DNA from: Dillenia suffruticosa | Taxonomy: Eukaryota > Streptophyta > Magnoliopsida > Dilleniales > Dilleniaceae | Reading direction: 5' to 3' | Assembly (NCBI GenBank): GCA_033439265.1 | Contig: JAVTVX010000031.1 | Location: 4,449,501-4,513,500, forward strand | DNA: 64,000 nt | Shown: piece after piece, positions 48,662 to 59,835 of the stretch | Numbering within the stretch: the first letter of the stretch is position 1 | Layout of the letters: every line of letters starts with the position of its first letter | Notes under the pieces: model-generated | Database searches by the model: none | What the model was told of the DNA's origin: nothing | The model's input: only the letters and a program-made list of their open reading frames with translations | Made by a program: the position numbers and the translations under genes

Positions 48662-51502
48662 ATACATATATGTATCCATTCAAAATCAAGTATTTTTAGA
48701 GCAAACCAAATATGATCCTAACAAAGGTCAATCGTGACCAATGACAGGCGCATGGGTGGTTTATTATGTATAAATGTTAAAAATTTGCTCTCTACCTCGA
48801 CGTTGGCCATGAGCTTCACCGAGGCTAGCTCATACACAAATCGGATCAAGTATAGGACCCCGTCCGGTGCTAGATAGTGGCGTTACACATGTGCTCCCCC
48901 TTGCGGGTTCAACCGGCCATGCCTATACCCATATACTAGACGTTTGAGGGTACTTTCGTGCGAAGTGTACCCAGACGCATACTTGACGCCATAACAAACG
49001 TTCCCCATAGCTTCGGTCATCCTCTCGGGGCTTAATCATATCATAATAGTCATCCAACGACCACACGGCCCCAACTTAGTGATATAGAAATCATAGTGCT
49101 CAATAAATGTGTCATATTAGGTCATATGAAATTTAAACTTGTGAAAATCATAAAATATGGCATCAATTAAGTTGAATCAAATTTATGGATGCATATTCAT
49201 AGAAAACATGAGTTCACGACACTCCAATAGTCACAAAACAAATTCGAAATCTAGTAGCACACGATGAGTCATAGATATCAAAAGCATGTTTTGTTAAAAA
49301 CACGACAAAAATCAAGTTTCACTTTTCATGCATGAGATTTGTGTCCCACTCACAGTAATAGGGAAGGTATAGCACTCCCAAATGAACCACAATTACGATG
49401 TATCGAGCTCCCTTTAACGGCTTGGGCAAAAGTCACCCAACAAGTTCACTCATAGTTCTCCACTTGGTGTCACTTTGTGCAGTCCTACGAACATTTGCAT
49501 AACTTTTTATATATAAGTTCAAATAAGGCGAAATTTTGATATGTTGTAGGTAACTTCATGTCCTACAACTTTCATGATTCTGTCACATCACAAAATTCCC
49601 AGAAATCCTCATTTTGATTCAGTTGCATTCTAGATTTAGATTCTGTTCCAAATTAAGTGAAAAACCTATAACTTTCACTATACCTATCCAAACATAATGA
49701 AATTTTAACATGTTATACCCAAGACATAGGCCTATCACTTTCATGTTCTGATTTTCTCTCAGTTGTGCTTAGAAGGGGATTGAAATGGATCATGAATAGA
49801 ATAGGCAGGTTTTAGTTGGGAAAACAGAATTTCTGTCGACACCCCTTAGTAAAATGGGCATAACGTTTGATTCCCTTGTGTGAATTGGCTGCAATTTAAA
49901 CATGTTGTAGCTAAGAGGAGTATCTACAACTTTTATTTTTTGCACTTGCCCAAACTAGGACTGGCATAGGGTCGTTTGTTTACACTGTTCTTAGGGTTTG
50001 AAACAGGATAACCTTCTGTTGAGTTTTAGTAAAATTGCCATAACGTTTGACACACAGGAATCAGATTAAGGTGATTCGTATCTCGTTGGAAACATAAGAC
50101 CTAGATCTACATATTACATAACTGGAGCACGTGCTAATTCAGACCATAAGACACCTCAAAATAGAGACTAAGTGAAGGACAGAAACAAGGCTAAAGCAGA
50201 ACAAAACAAAAATTTTCTGTGTAGAACACTTAATTTTGAAAATTCATAATAAATCTAATTCTCATTAGAATGCAAGGAATGATATCTCATTTTAAAGCTC
50301 TATGAGTCTAGTTTCACTTGAAATTAACCTAGCTCAGTTTACCTTTGTGCAGAAAATGTTATGACCAAGAAATCACAGAATGGTCAGAATTTCTTACCTC
50401 TTTGAAGCTTTTAGTCTCTCTCTAGATCCACTTGGTTAGGCTTCTCCTTTCCTCCCAATTTTTGGATATGTTATAGTTGGGTTTATGAGGAATGAATTTA
50501 TGTAAAAATATTTGTTTGTTGTTTGGAGAAATCAAATCCTCCTTTAGGACAAGATCTCGGTCATGGAGTTAGAAGAAGGAGAAGAGGATGGAGTTTTCTT
50601 GGGGGTGCTTCACAATTTTGGAGAATGAAGGGGAGTTATGTGGTGTTTTTTCTCTCACTACACTCAAACTTCATTAATTACATGTCTCCACAAGTCAAAC
50701 TTCATTAAATGTTTGTCTCCTAATAACCCAATCAAATGGCTCACATTGATTCCTTGACTTTTCAAACAAATCCTAGCATTCCATCTCATTGCACACTTCT
50801 CATGGTCATTAATTATCTCCAACCCCTTTTTCTAAATTGCATAAAAAGTCCTCCTTAGACTTGCATGAAAATTCCTATCTCGATTTTCACATCATGCACT
50901 GCGGGGTCAATATTTGACCCGAAATCTAAGAAATTCAAATTTACCCATTTTGTTCAATTTTTCAACTGAATTCAATAGAGTTGGTCTCATACGTAGATGA
51001 AGTCATTTAACCTTCCAAATTGCCCTTAAATGCATTAGGGTTTTTAGAGCGATTTTGTTTTCCACTTTGCGTTTTTGCCAAAATTTTATGAAATTGCATT
51101 TTAACTTGATAAAATGTTAATTTAGCCTAATTTAGGATTTCTAGCAAAAGTTTAGTGGTTTTGCATGGGAAGAATTAAATTTGGCTCGGTGAGGACAAAT
51201 TTTCATCTCCAGTGAGCGTTTCTTCGCAAACGATTGAGAATTATCCGAATTCGAGTTCCTTTAACTTTTTAAGTTAATTTAGCATGTGTAATTTCATCAG
51301 GGTCGAGATTGCATGCGTAGATTTTGAAATGGCACGGAGGAAAAAAAAAATTTTTAGCTCCCAACAATTTTGCCAAAAATTTTCAAGAGCATTATAATTC
51401 GAAAAAAATTTCTAAGAGACTTTTCTCTATATAAAAATGAAAATATATCATATATAGATAATGAGAAGTACAATATACAATACACCGAGTGTTGGTGTTA
51501 CA

Positions 51503-51701
51503 GTTAATTTGATGCTATATTTTATATTCTTAAAGTTAGGATTAAGGGAATATAGACCGACTAATATTTCATTACAAGTAGATGATTGGAGTATAAAGTA
51601 TCTGAGAGGTATTGTTGAGGACATACTTGTTAAAGTTCATAAATTTATTTTTCTTTCGATTTTGTTGTCTTGGATATGGATGATAATAAGGATACCTCTT
51701 T
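51503..51701 (+). pseudogene. Athila/Tat-type protease remnant
   Basis: Short piece with FLKLGLREYRPTNISLQV and LRGIVEDILVKVHKFIF, matching the protease region of this lineage. Enclosed between two nested LTRs. Broken. Confidence 0.7.
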
Positions 51702-53337
51702 TGTCACGCTCTAAATCCACCCCCTCGCCGGGACTTCATCGGCAACAGACTGCCTGGTTCTCACTAGAGTTTAGTCACTTTGCAGGGTATGGAAGTCATA
51801 CTAAAATAATAGATCTTTTATTTATCTTAATCATTGCATATTACAAAGCTTTTTTATACAAGATGAAGTAGCAGAACTTCTATACTAGAGAGGTTAACCA
51901 TCACAAAGCTATCTCTATTCGTTAATCTTCCTTGGTCTTTGTTCCTGCATGATCTAAAATAATTCTTTTGTGTGAGCTTAATAGCCCAGTAAGGTTTATG
52001 TGTGCATATGTAGAAAATTCAATATAAAATTATATGATAACAACTTTATTGTAAAATCTTTTGAAAAGGCTTTATATGAAACAACAACATGCATATTTGA
52101 ATAATATTAGTAATATAATACAATACAAGAACAGTTTACTTTCATCTTATCTCTCCATATAAACATTCTCCTTATCCCTCTGAGGAGGTCCATTTCTGGA
52201 AAGGCCTAATAGTCTCCCCCTCATTACGTAGACAGACCTCTTATCCACAATAATGGGATGCTACCGGTATGTATTTTGATATTCGACAAAGTCCTTACTT
52301 GCTCAAACTATCTTTACACATATCGGCTTATATAACAATCACAAACACATGCATTGATATAAACAGTAGGAAATCATGATAATAGTAGTAAATTATGGTA
52401 ACAGTATTATGAAATCAATAGTAAATCATGAACGTTATAAAAAATCATGATAGGTATGCATTATTTAGATATGAAACATAAAAAACTCTTACCTTAAAGA
52501 GATGTCTTTAACCAAGAAGCTTACTTTTCCTACACTTTTTCTCTTATAGCACCTTTTTACTTTCTCTTTTCTTTTTCTTTCTTTCTCACTCACTTTCTCT
52601 ATTTTCTCTCTTTCTCTCTTCCTTTCTTCCTCTTGGCCGAATTTGATGGCTTTGGAATGAAGGGGATGAGGTATTTATAGGTAAAGTTAGGTAATGGATA
52701 GTTACCAAGTGTTAGGACACTTGTTCATCACCTAAGGCCTTTATTCTTGATGCCAGCTACTTGTCCTTTCATGTGTTAACTATAAAAAGCACATATCTTT
52801 GTTGCAAGACATTTGTCCTCCAAGTGGTGTAGTTTATGGATGAACATGTGTCATGTCGGTGTTGTCTCTTCCTTGGTCGGTGGTTGCATTTAAGTAAATT
52901 TATTTATGTTCTTTTAGTTTGTTTACTTAAGAACTATACGTAAATAAGGAAATACCTCACATTTAGATTCAATAAAAATAGTTTCAGAACCTAATTTTTT
53001 AAGAATAAAAAGTCAACTCTCCCTTCTAAGAACAAAACACGAAACAACTAACTTTGTTGGCTCCTATTTGGAGGGCTAATGGCTTAGAAAAATTCTAGAG
53101 AAATAGGTTTTCCCTTGTTTGATATATAAAGAACAATTACTGGGACTTTTTCTCCTTGTTTTCTAAATATTTTAGACACCTTATTTTTAGGTACTTAGTT
53201 TCCATTGAGTTGGTCAAATCTAGGTTTTCAACATTCTAAGTGTTTGATTTCATATCCAATTCTCATGTCTCAGATAACAACCTTATTTTATTATTAATAA
53301 CAAGTTATTTGTTACAACTAAATTGGGGTATGTGACA
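51702..53337 (-). mobile_element. Solo LTR, 1.6 kb
   Basis: From TGTCACGCTCTAAATCC to GGGGTATGTGACA with a perfect 5-bp target duplication TCTTT (51697-51701, 53338-53342). A TATAAATA box on the minus strand (52671-52680) gives the orientation. It contains a CT-rich tract (52575-52630). No coding region. Its right half is homologous to 55440-56581. Confidence 0.8.
52671..52680 (-). promoter_or_regulatory. TATA box of solo LTR
   Basis: CTATAAATAC on the minus strand, followed downstream by an AG-rich leader. The related LTR has TTATAAATAC at 56071-56080 in the same context, so the position is kept. Confidence 0.55.
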
Positions 53338-53342
53338 TCTTT

Positions 53343-54955
53343 GATTCTAGGTCGACCTTTTCTTACCACTGCATGTCCTTTGATTGATGCTTATGATGTA
53401 GAATTGATTTTGAGAATTTATGAATAAAAACATGAAAAATTTTGATAAACAAGAAATCTTTTGAGTTGATTGCATTGAAAAGATTGTTGAACATAATTTT
53501 AATGTCGTTTACTATAGTGATTCAATTGAAAATTGCATTGCTAATCCGTTGCAGGTGAATCACGGCTTTCTAGACAAGGAATGTGTCGATGCGTGTGTCG
53601 CTTTAGATGTGAATTTTGGTGAATTTCATACATTTCCTACACAATATGAGAGCTTGCAAGAGTCTTTGGGTGTCGAGAGAAAAAATGACAATTCACAACT
53701 AGATGCTCAACCATCTTCTGCACCTGAACTTAAACCTCTTCCTTCTGATTTGAAATATATCATTTTGGATAGGTTTTCAATGTTTCCAATGATTATATCT
53801 TTTGAGTTGATAGGTTTCGAGAAAGATAAATTGTGGTGGGTTTTGCAAGAGCATAGGACAACAATAAGCTAGATTAGCGCCGACATCCATGGCATAGATC
53901 CTTTGATTTGTATACATAAGATCTTACTGGAAAACAGGTTCAAAGCAATGGCTCAACTACTAAGGAGGTTGAATGAGCATCTTAAAGAGGTAGTAAAGAA
54001 GGATATCATTAAATGGCTTAATGTAGATGTTATCTTTTTTATCTTAGATTCTGTTTGGGTAAGTTCTTTGCAAGTTGTGCCTAAAAAGGGTAGGACAACT
54101 ATGGTTTGAAAATGATAAAAATGAGTTGATCCCTTCATGTATTATCATTGGTTAGAGGGATTGTGTAGATTATAGGAAGTTACATGATACTACTAGAAAG
54201 GATCATTTCCTCTCCTCTTTCTTGATCAACTTGTTGAAAAATTAGCTAGTCATGCATTTTACTGTTTTCTAGATAGTTTTTCAGATTATTTGCAAAATTC
54301 CATTGATCTTACTGACCAAGAAAAAACCATGTTCACATGTCCATATGTTACCTTTGCATTTAGATGCATGCCTTTTGGTCTTTGTAATGCCCTAGCTATT
54401 TTTCAGGTGGGCATGATGTCTAAATTTACTGATTTTATTGATGATTTTTTGGAGATTTTTATGAATGATTTTTTTTTTTTTTTTGTATTTGGTTCCTTAC
54501 TTGATAGTTGTTTGAATAACTTGAAACAAGTTTTAAAGAGGTGTAAGGAAACGAACTTCGTACTTAATTGAGAAAAATGTCATTTTATCATAAAAGAAGG
54601 CATTGTTTTAGGTTATAAGATATTTTCTAGGGGAATAGAAGTTGATAGAGAAAAAATCGAATTACTTGAAAAACTTCTTCCCCCTAAATCAATAAAAGAT
54701 GTTAGAGAATTTCTAGCAGATATATGTTTTTATCATAGGTTCATCATGGATTTTTCTAAAATTATTAGACCTCTAAACAATCTTTTATGAAATATACACC
54801 TTTTATGATCAATGATTCTTGCTTCAATAATTTTAATTGTCTAAAATCGAAATTGATTGAGACTCCTATTGTGCAGCCACCCAGATGGGATTTGGCTTTT
54901 GACATTTATCATGATGTGAGTAATTACCCTATAGGTGTAGTTTTGGGCCAAACGG
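53343..54955 (+). pseudogene. Athila/Tat-type protease end and reverse transcriptase remnant
   Basis: Contains ILGRPFLTTACPLIDAYDVE (53346-53405), the pre-RT segment with SAPELKPLPSDLKYIIL (53710-53770), the RT region with CMPFGLCNALAIFQ (54360-54410) and the start of RNase H (PIGVVLGQ, about 54930-54955). Lineage order is preserved; broken. Confidence 0.75.
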
Positions 54956-56581
54956 TGTGACATATACCATAATTTAGTTGTAAGAAATAACTTATTAGTA
55001 ATAGTAGAATAATGAAGCTACTCAAACAAGTGAATTAGGTATGAAATCAGATACTTAAAATGTTGAAAATATATATTGACTAACTTACTGGAGACTAAAT
55101 ACTAAAAAATATCGATATTTAAAATATTAAGAAAATCATAAATAAAAATGGCGGTATTTGATCTCCATATATGAATTAAGTTAAAATCTATTTTTCTAAA
55201 TTGTTAACCCTACGAACAGCATCCATCCAATTAGGCGCTGTGGATTTTGCTTTTCAAATGGAAAGTTGACATTTTATTCTTAAGGAATTTTGCCTTGACA
55301 GCCTAGTGAGATTTGTGTGTACAAGTGTGATTAAATTTTTAATCCAAGAAGGTAGTAAGCGGTAAGCAATAGTGATAAAAATTAACAACAGCAACTGCAC
55401 ATTACAAGGATGGATACAACACTGATTGTTTGTCATGAGCCGGTTCTACCTATGCCATTATTACGAGCACAATCTCCTTATTCCTTCAAACTAGAGGTCA
55501 ATTCTGAAAAGCTTTATCAGTCTGCATCTCATTAAGTGGACAATTCTCCTATCCACATAATGGACTGCTACCGGTATGTATTTTGATGTTCGACATGGCC
55601 CTTGCTTGCTCAACTTCAACTGATCCCAATACATACTAGTTTATTAGTAGTACCAGTGTGATAAAGTACACAAGTGGTATAACAATCACTTACAATCATG
55701 CAGTATATAACATTTGTAGGCCAAGAAAAATGGGGTTAACTAGTTGAGATAAAATACACCTCCGATGTCGCAATCACATGACTTAAAAAAATTATGCAAT
55801 ATCAAGAATAATTTTCACTTTATTCAATTTTAGTATGCAAACAAGAATGCAAGTTTGATTATACACATGAAATGGAAAAAATAATTTGCATACTAAGACG
55901 TATGAATACAATGGACACTCACCTTAGGAGATATCTTACGTAATCAAAGTTAGTTTTATCCATTCTACAAAAACTTCTTATCAAACTATATTTCCATTTT
56001 TCTCTCTCTCTTTTTCTTTCTCTCTCACTTTTCTTTCCTTGGCCGAGTTGGTTTGGAATAGGGGGTAGACGTATTTATAAGCCATACCTAGGGGAATGAA
56101 TCATCGCTTTTTAATATGGTGTCGACATGTGGATGACATGTCATACATACATGACAAGTGTCAGATATGCATAACACGTAAATAAGGAAGTATCCCCTTT
56201 TGAATTTTATAAAAATGGTTTCATGTCCAAATTCTTTAAGAATAAAAAGTCAATTTTCCCTTTTAAGAGCAAAATTCATAGCATCTAATTTTAATAGATA
56301 TTGTTTAGAGGGCTAACAACTTAGAAAAATTTAAAAAAAATAGATTTTAACCTAATACATGTATGGAAAGCAAATACCACCATTTTTTTGTTTTCTATTT
56401 TCTTAATATTTTAAATATCTATATTTTGAAGTACTTAGTATCTGTTTGTAGCAAATTGGACAAACTTAAATACCTATATTTCCAAGTATCAAATTTCATA
56501 CTTAGTTCACTTGTTTGAGTAGCATCATTATTCACTATTAATAATAAGTTATTTCTTGTAACTAAATCGGGTTATGTGACA
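54956..56581 (-). mobile_element. Rearranged LTR with inverted ends, related to 51702-53337
   Basis: The right two-thirds match the solo LTR at 51702-53337 and end GGGTTATGTGACA. The left about 300 bp (54956-55260) is an inverted copy of the right end, so the insert looks like a foldback with TGTGACATA / TATGTGACA ends. TATA box on the minus strand at 56071-56080. No clear target duplication: flanks AAACGG and CTATGG agree only partly. No coding region. Confidence 0.65.
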
Positions 56582-58549
56582 CTATGGTTGATAAATTTTA
56601 TGTTATATATCATGCAAGTAAGATTATGAATGAGGCTTATAAATTATGCACCACCACTGAGAAAGAGTTACTTGTTATGATCATTATAATTGAGAAATTT
56701 CGTTCTTGCTTGTTGCTGTCCAATATTGTTATTCATATTGACTATTCTGCACTTAAATATTTAATATCAAAAAAGGTTGCAAAGCTCAGGTTGCTGCATC
56801 GGAATCTTTTATTGTAGGAATTTGACATCGAGGTAATAGGTAACAGAGGAGTTGATAATACAACTGTTGACCATTTATCTCGATTGGAGGGAAATGATCT
56901 TCCTTCAAATGACACTTTTCCTGATGAAAATTTATTTTCTTTTACACATATTGATGAACCATGGTGTGCAGACTTTGTTAATTATCTTGTTTGTAGGATT
57001 GACCAATTGGGTTTGATGTGGCAACAAAAAAAGAAATTCCTTTCCGATGTTCGCCACTATCTATGGGAAGAGCTCTACTTGTATAAGGTTCGTAGTTATG
57101 GTATCATTAGGAGATGTATGCCCCAACAAAAGGTAAGTAACATATTTAGTTTTTGTCATGATAAGAAAGTTGGTGGTCATCATAGACCATCTTGTACATT
57201 AGCCAAAGTACTTCAGTTCAGATTTTGTTGGCCAACTTTGTTTAAGGATGCAAATTCTTATGTCCATAGATGTGACTAATATCAATGAAATTGAAATATT
57301 TCAAATTGTTATGAGATACCCGTAAACAATATTGAAATTGTTGATATTTTTTATATATAGGTTATAGATTTCATGGCTCCTTTTCCAACATCTTTTAATA
57401 ATGAATTTATACTAGTTACTGTTAATTATGTGAGAAAGTGGGTAGAGGCAATTCCATGTTTGAAAAGTGATTCTAAAATGGTATGTAAATTTTTAAAGAA
57501 AAATATATTTTCCTGTTTTGGTGTTCCTAGATCTATAATTAGTGAGGGAGGTTCACATTTTTACAAAGATTTTGAAAATTCTTGGCTAAATATGGTGTTA
57601 CCCATAAGGTTGTTATCCCTTATCATCTTCAAATTGGTAGGTAAGTTGAGGTTTCAAACCATGAATTAAAAAGCATTTTGGAAAAAACTGTCAGACTTTC
57701 TCGTAAAGATTGGTCCATAAAATTAGATGATACACATTCAATTTCTAAGCCCTAGGGAAATTGAATCATGTAGAGGTGAAAATTAGATGAGGTTTCAAAG
57801 CCTAGGGCTTAGTTTGGTTTATGGTAAGATATGTCATCTTCCTATTGAGTTAAAGCATAAAGCATCCTGGGTAATGAAATATCATAACTTTGATTGAACT
57901 TTTGTAGGTAAAAAAAGGAAGTTGCAGTTAAATGAGCCGTGGAATAAGGCATATGAGAAAGCACAAATCTATAAGGAGAGGAGAAAGGCATAGCACGATG
58001 CTAGAATCAAGAAGCGAGGGTTCGTTGTTGAAGATAAAGTACTATTGTTTAACTCCTATTTGAGACTTTTTCTAAGAAAATTGAGATCAAGATGGTATGG
58101 ACCATTTGAGGCGACACAAGTTTTCCCATATGGTGTTATAGAGCTTTCAAATGAGGAAGGTAAAAATTTCGAAGTCAATGGGCATTATTGGAAGATTTAT
58201 GATGATGGGAACAACTCGAAGGAAGGGTCTGCCATCTTTCTCAAAAATTCATGAGCATAAGAAGTCCTTTGCAAGAGTGGAAAAGAAATTGCTGTTGAAG
58301 AGGACGCTGTAGTTTCACTAGCTTTATGAGGGGAGATTTCTGTTCTCTTTTACTTTTTTTTTTATTATTCATCTTGAACATTATGGATAATGCTTAGCCT
58401 AAGTTTGGGGAGCATATATGAAGACTGATTTAAAAAAAAAAATGAAAAAAATAATTTAAAAAAAGAAAAATATTTGAGTATTTACTAAATTTTTTCCAAC
58501 TATACCAATAAAATTTTCTCGAGTTTTTAGTTCTTGTGTGCTACTTGAT
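56582..58549 (+). pseudogene. Athila/Tat-type RNase H, integrase and 3' untranslated remnant
   Basis: RNase H with KFYVIYHASKIMNEAY and TTEKELLVMI (56590-56690), integrase zinc-binding and core parts (56880-57660, with VRKWVEAIPC and FGVPRSIISEGGSHFY), a C-terminal part with RWYGPFEATQVFPYG (58045-58254), then an A-rich 3' part similar to 32641-32900. The similarity stops at 58549, where the zinc-finger pseudogene begins. Broken. Confidence 0.8.
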
Positions 58550-58557
58550 TTTTTTAG

Positions 58558-59835
58558 AAGCCCAAATGCTATGGCTGTTGATTTAAGGAAAGAAATTGTG
58601 GAGTATCTTATCTATAGAAGTGAAAGTTTTGTTGCAGAATCTGTAGTTTTGGAAGGGGGCCTAGAAGCCGAAGCATCTGACTACCCTCTTGATATTATTT
58701 CTGATTTTGTTGATGATTTTGCTAGTTTGAAGAGGAACTTGTTTAGTCGGGTCTCAGGATGGCTACTAAGTGAAAAGAGAGAGGACAAGAAAAACAATTT
58801 TGTACAAGAGATGGAAATTAATGGGTATCGTTTGATAGATAGGAGACAAGCTATTGCACAAATTGTGCCCAAGAATGTTGACTTCAAGAACAATTGTCAC
58901 TGTGATATGATATTTAACTCAGAGGAAGAGCTTCTGGAAATGTTCTCCTGTGCAAATTTAGGACGATGAACCGTGCAAACGAAGGATGCAGTGCCCTTTT
59001 TTGTGGATCTCACTTGAAGCAGCATGATTTCTTTTGTCCTTTCAAGATAATCCCATGTGAGCAAAATTGCTCTGAAATCCTCATGAGATGTGACATGGAC
59101 AAACATTATATAACTGCTTGTCCAATGAAGCTGGTGAATTGCCCTTTCTATGTGGTTGGTTGTACATTCCTGTACCTCAGTATTTAATTAATCAGCGTTG
59201 CACCGAGAATCTCCAAACCCTTTTGTTGTGTATACTAATTCATCGTGAAGCATCTGAGGAGGACCTAAAAAAGCGTGTGCAGTGATTAGAGGAAGTTCTA
59301 CTGCATATGCATAGCTTACCACCATTATATTTATTTATTGTTTTTGTAGTGAGACATAATAATGTAATTGCATTCTCAATAAGCATGAAATAAAGGAGCT
59401 TGATAAAATAATTAAGTCTTCAATGATACATTGCAGCCAATTATTGCTTTTTGTACTTTAAGGTCTTGTGCATTTCCATTCATGTTCAAATCTTTCCCAT
59501 GGCTTTTTAACTGTTAGCTTGATGATTAGTATGAAGTGATAACATGCATTTTTAGTTGCCCCATATCTCTTGCTAATTAACGTATTACTCAAAATAACTG
59601 AAATGCTGACGTGAACTTTGTTTACACGTCTATTGAAGAGATTATCTTTTTGTTTTTCATGGCAGCATCATTCCCCGAATAGGTAGTGAATGCTCGTGAT
59701 GCTAGATCCTTGACCTTTGTTGTCAAAGAACTTGAAGCAAATCTTGGACCTTTAGAAATCACTATCAACAAAGAGACTAGTGATAATAGTGCAGAGCCTT
59801 CAAATTTGGAAGCAAATGCTCAGAATGAAGCATGA
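58558..59835 (+). pseudogene. TRAF-type zinc-finger family pseudogene (copy B)
   Basis: First exon block 58558-about 59300 starts after a TTTTTTAG acceptor. It encodes SPNAMAVDLRKEIVEYLIYR, SDYPLDIISDFVDDF, KRNLFSRVSGWLLSEKRED and VQEMEINGYRLIDRRQAIAQ, then a Cys/His-rich TRAF-type zinc-finger region (EGCSALFCGSHLKQHDFFCP, CPMKLVNCPFYVVGC). An intron of about 360 bp ends at 59665; the last exon (59666-59835) matches 376-555. Signs of decay: a one-base loss near 58955 shifts the frame between the N-terminal part and the zinc fingers, a second shift lies near 59165, an in-frame stop lies in the RVQ region near 59280 and another in the last exon near 59680. The 5' exons are missing, replaced by the Athila-type remnant. 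These plant proteins are little studied, and zinc-binding or protein interaction is assumed from the domain. Confidence 0.75.

Larger units (their letters stand above)
37368..51502 (-). mobile_element. Solo LTR (gypsy, TGTCACGCTCCG type) split by a nested gypsy element
   Basis: Outer LTR pieces 37368-38188 and 48662-51502 (about 3.65 kb together) run from TGTCACGCTCCGAACC to GGTGTTACA. Flanks GTCAA (37363-37367) and GTTAA (51503-51507) are a 5-bp target duplication with one difference. The start resembles the TGTCACGCCCCG LTR family; the other end matches, inverted, the LTR starting at 63592. No coding region of its own, hence a solo LTR. It lies in the protease region of the Athila/Tat remnant. 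Confidence 0.8.
31986..58549 (+). mobile_element. Athila/Tat-type Ty3-gypsy remnant carrying nested elements
   Basis: Left to right: a C-terminal integrase piece and 3' untranslated part (31986-34003), one LTR (34004-35143), primer site and leader, gag (about 35870-36560), start of protease (to 37367), then more protease (51503-51701), reverse transcriptase (53343-54955), RNase H and integrase (56582-58254), and a 3' untranslated part ending at 58549. Three blocks are interrupted by nested LTR elements. An LTR flanked by pol on both sides suggests a tandem or recombined arrangement of two copies. The outer ends are truncated: the left meets the tRNA array, the right meets the zinc-finger pseudogene. 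Badly broken, with very many breaks, and older than the elements inserted in it. Confidence 0.75.

Noticed and set aside
51702-53337. Mutator-like DNA transposon with a 9-bp target duplication
   Set aside because: The 9-bp flanks agree imperfectly, while TG...CA ends with a perfect 5-bp TCTTT duplication fit a solo LTR.
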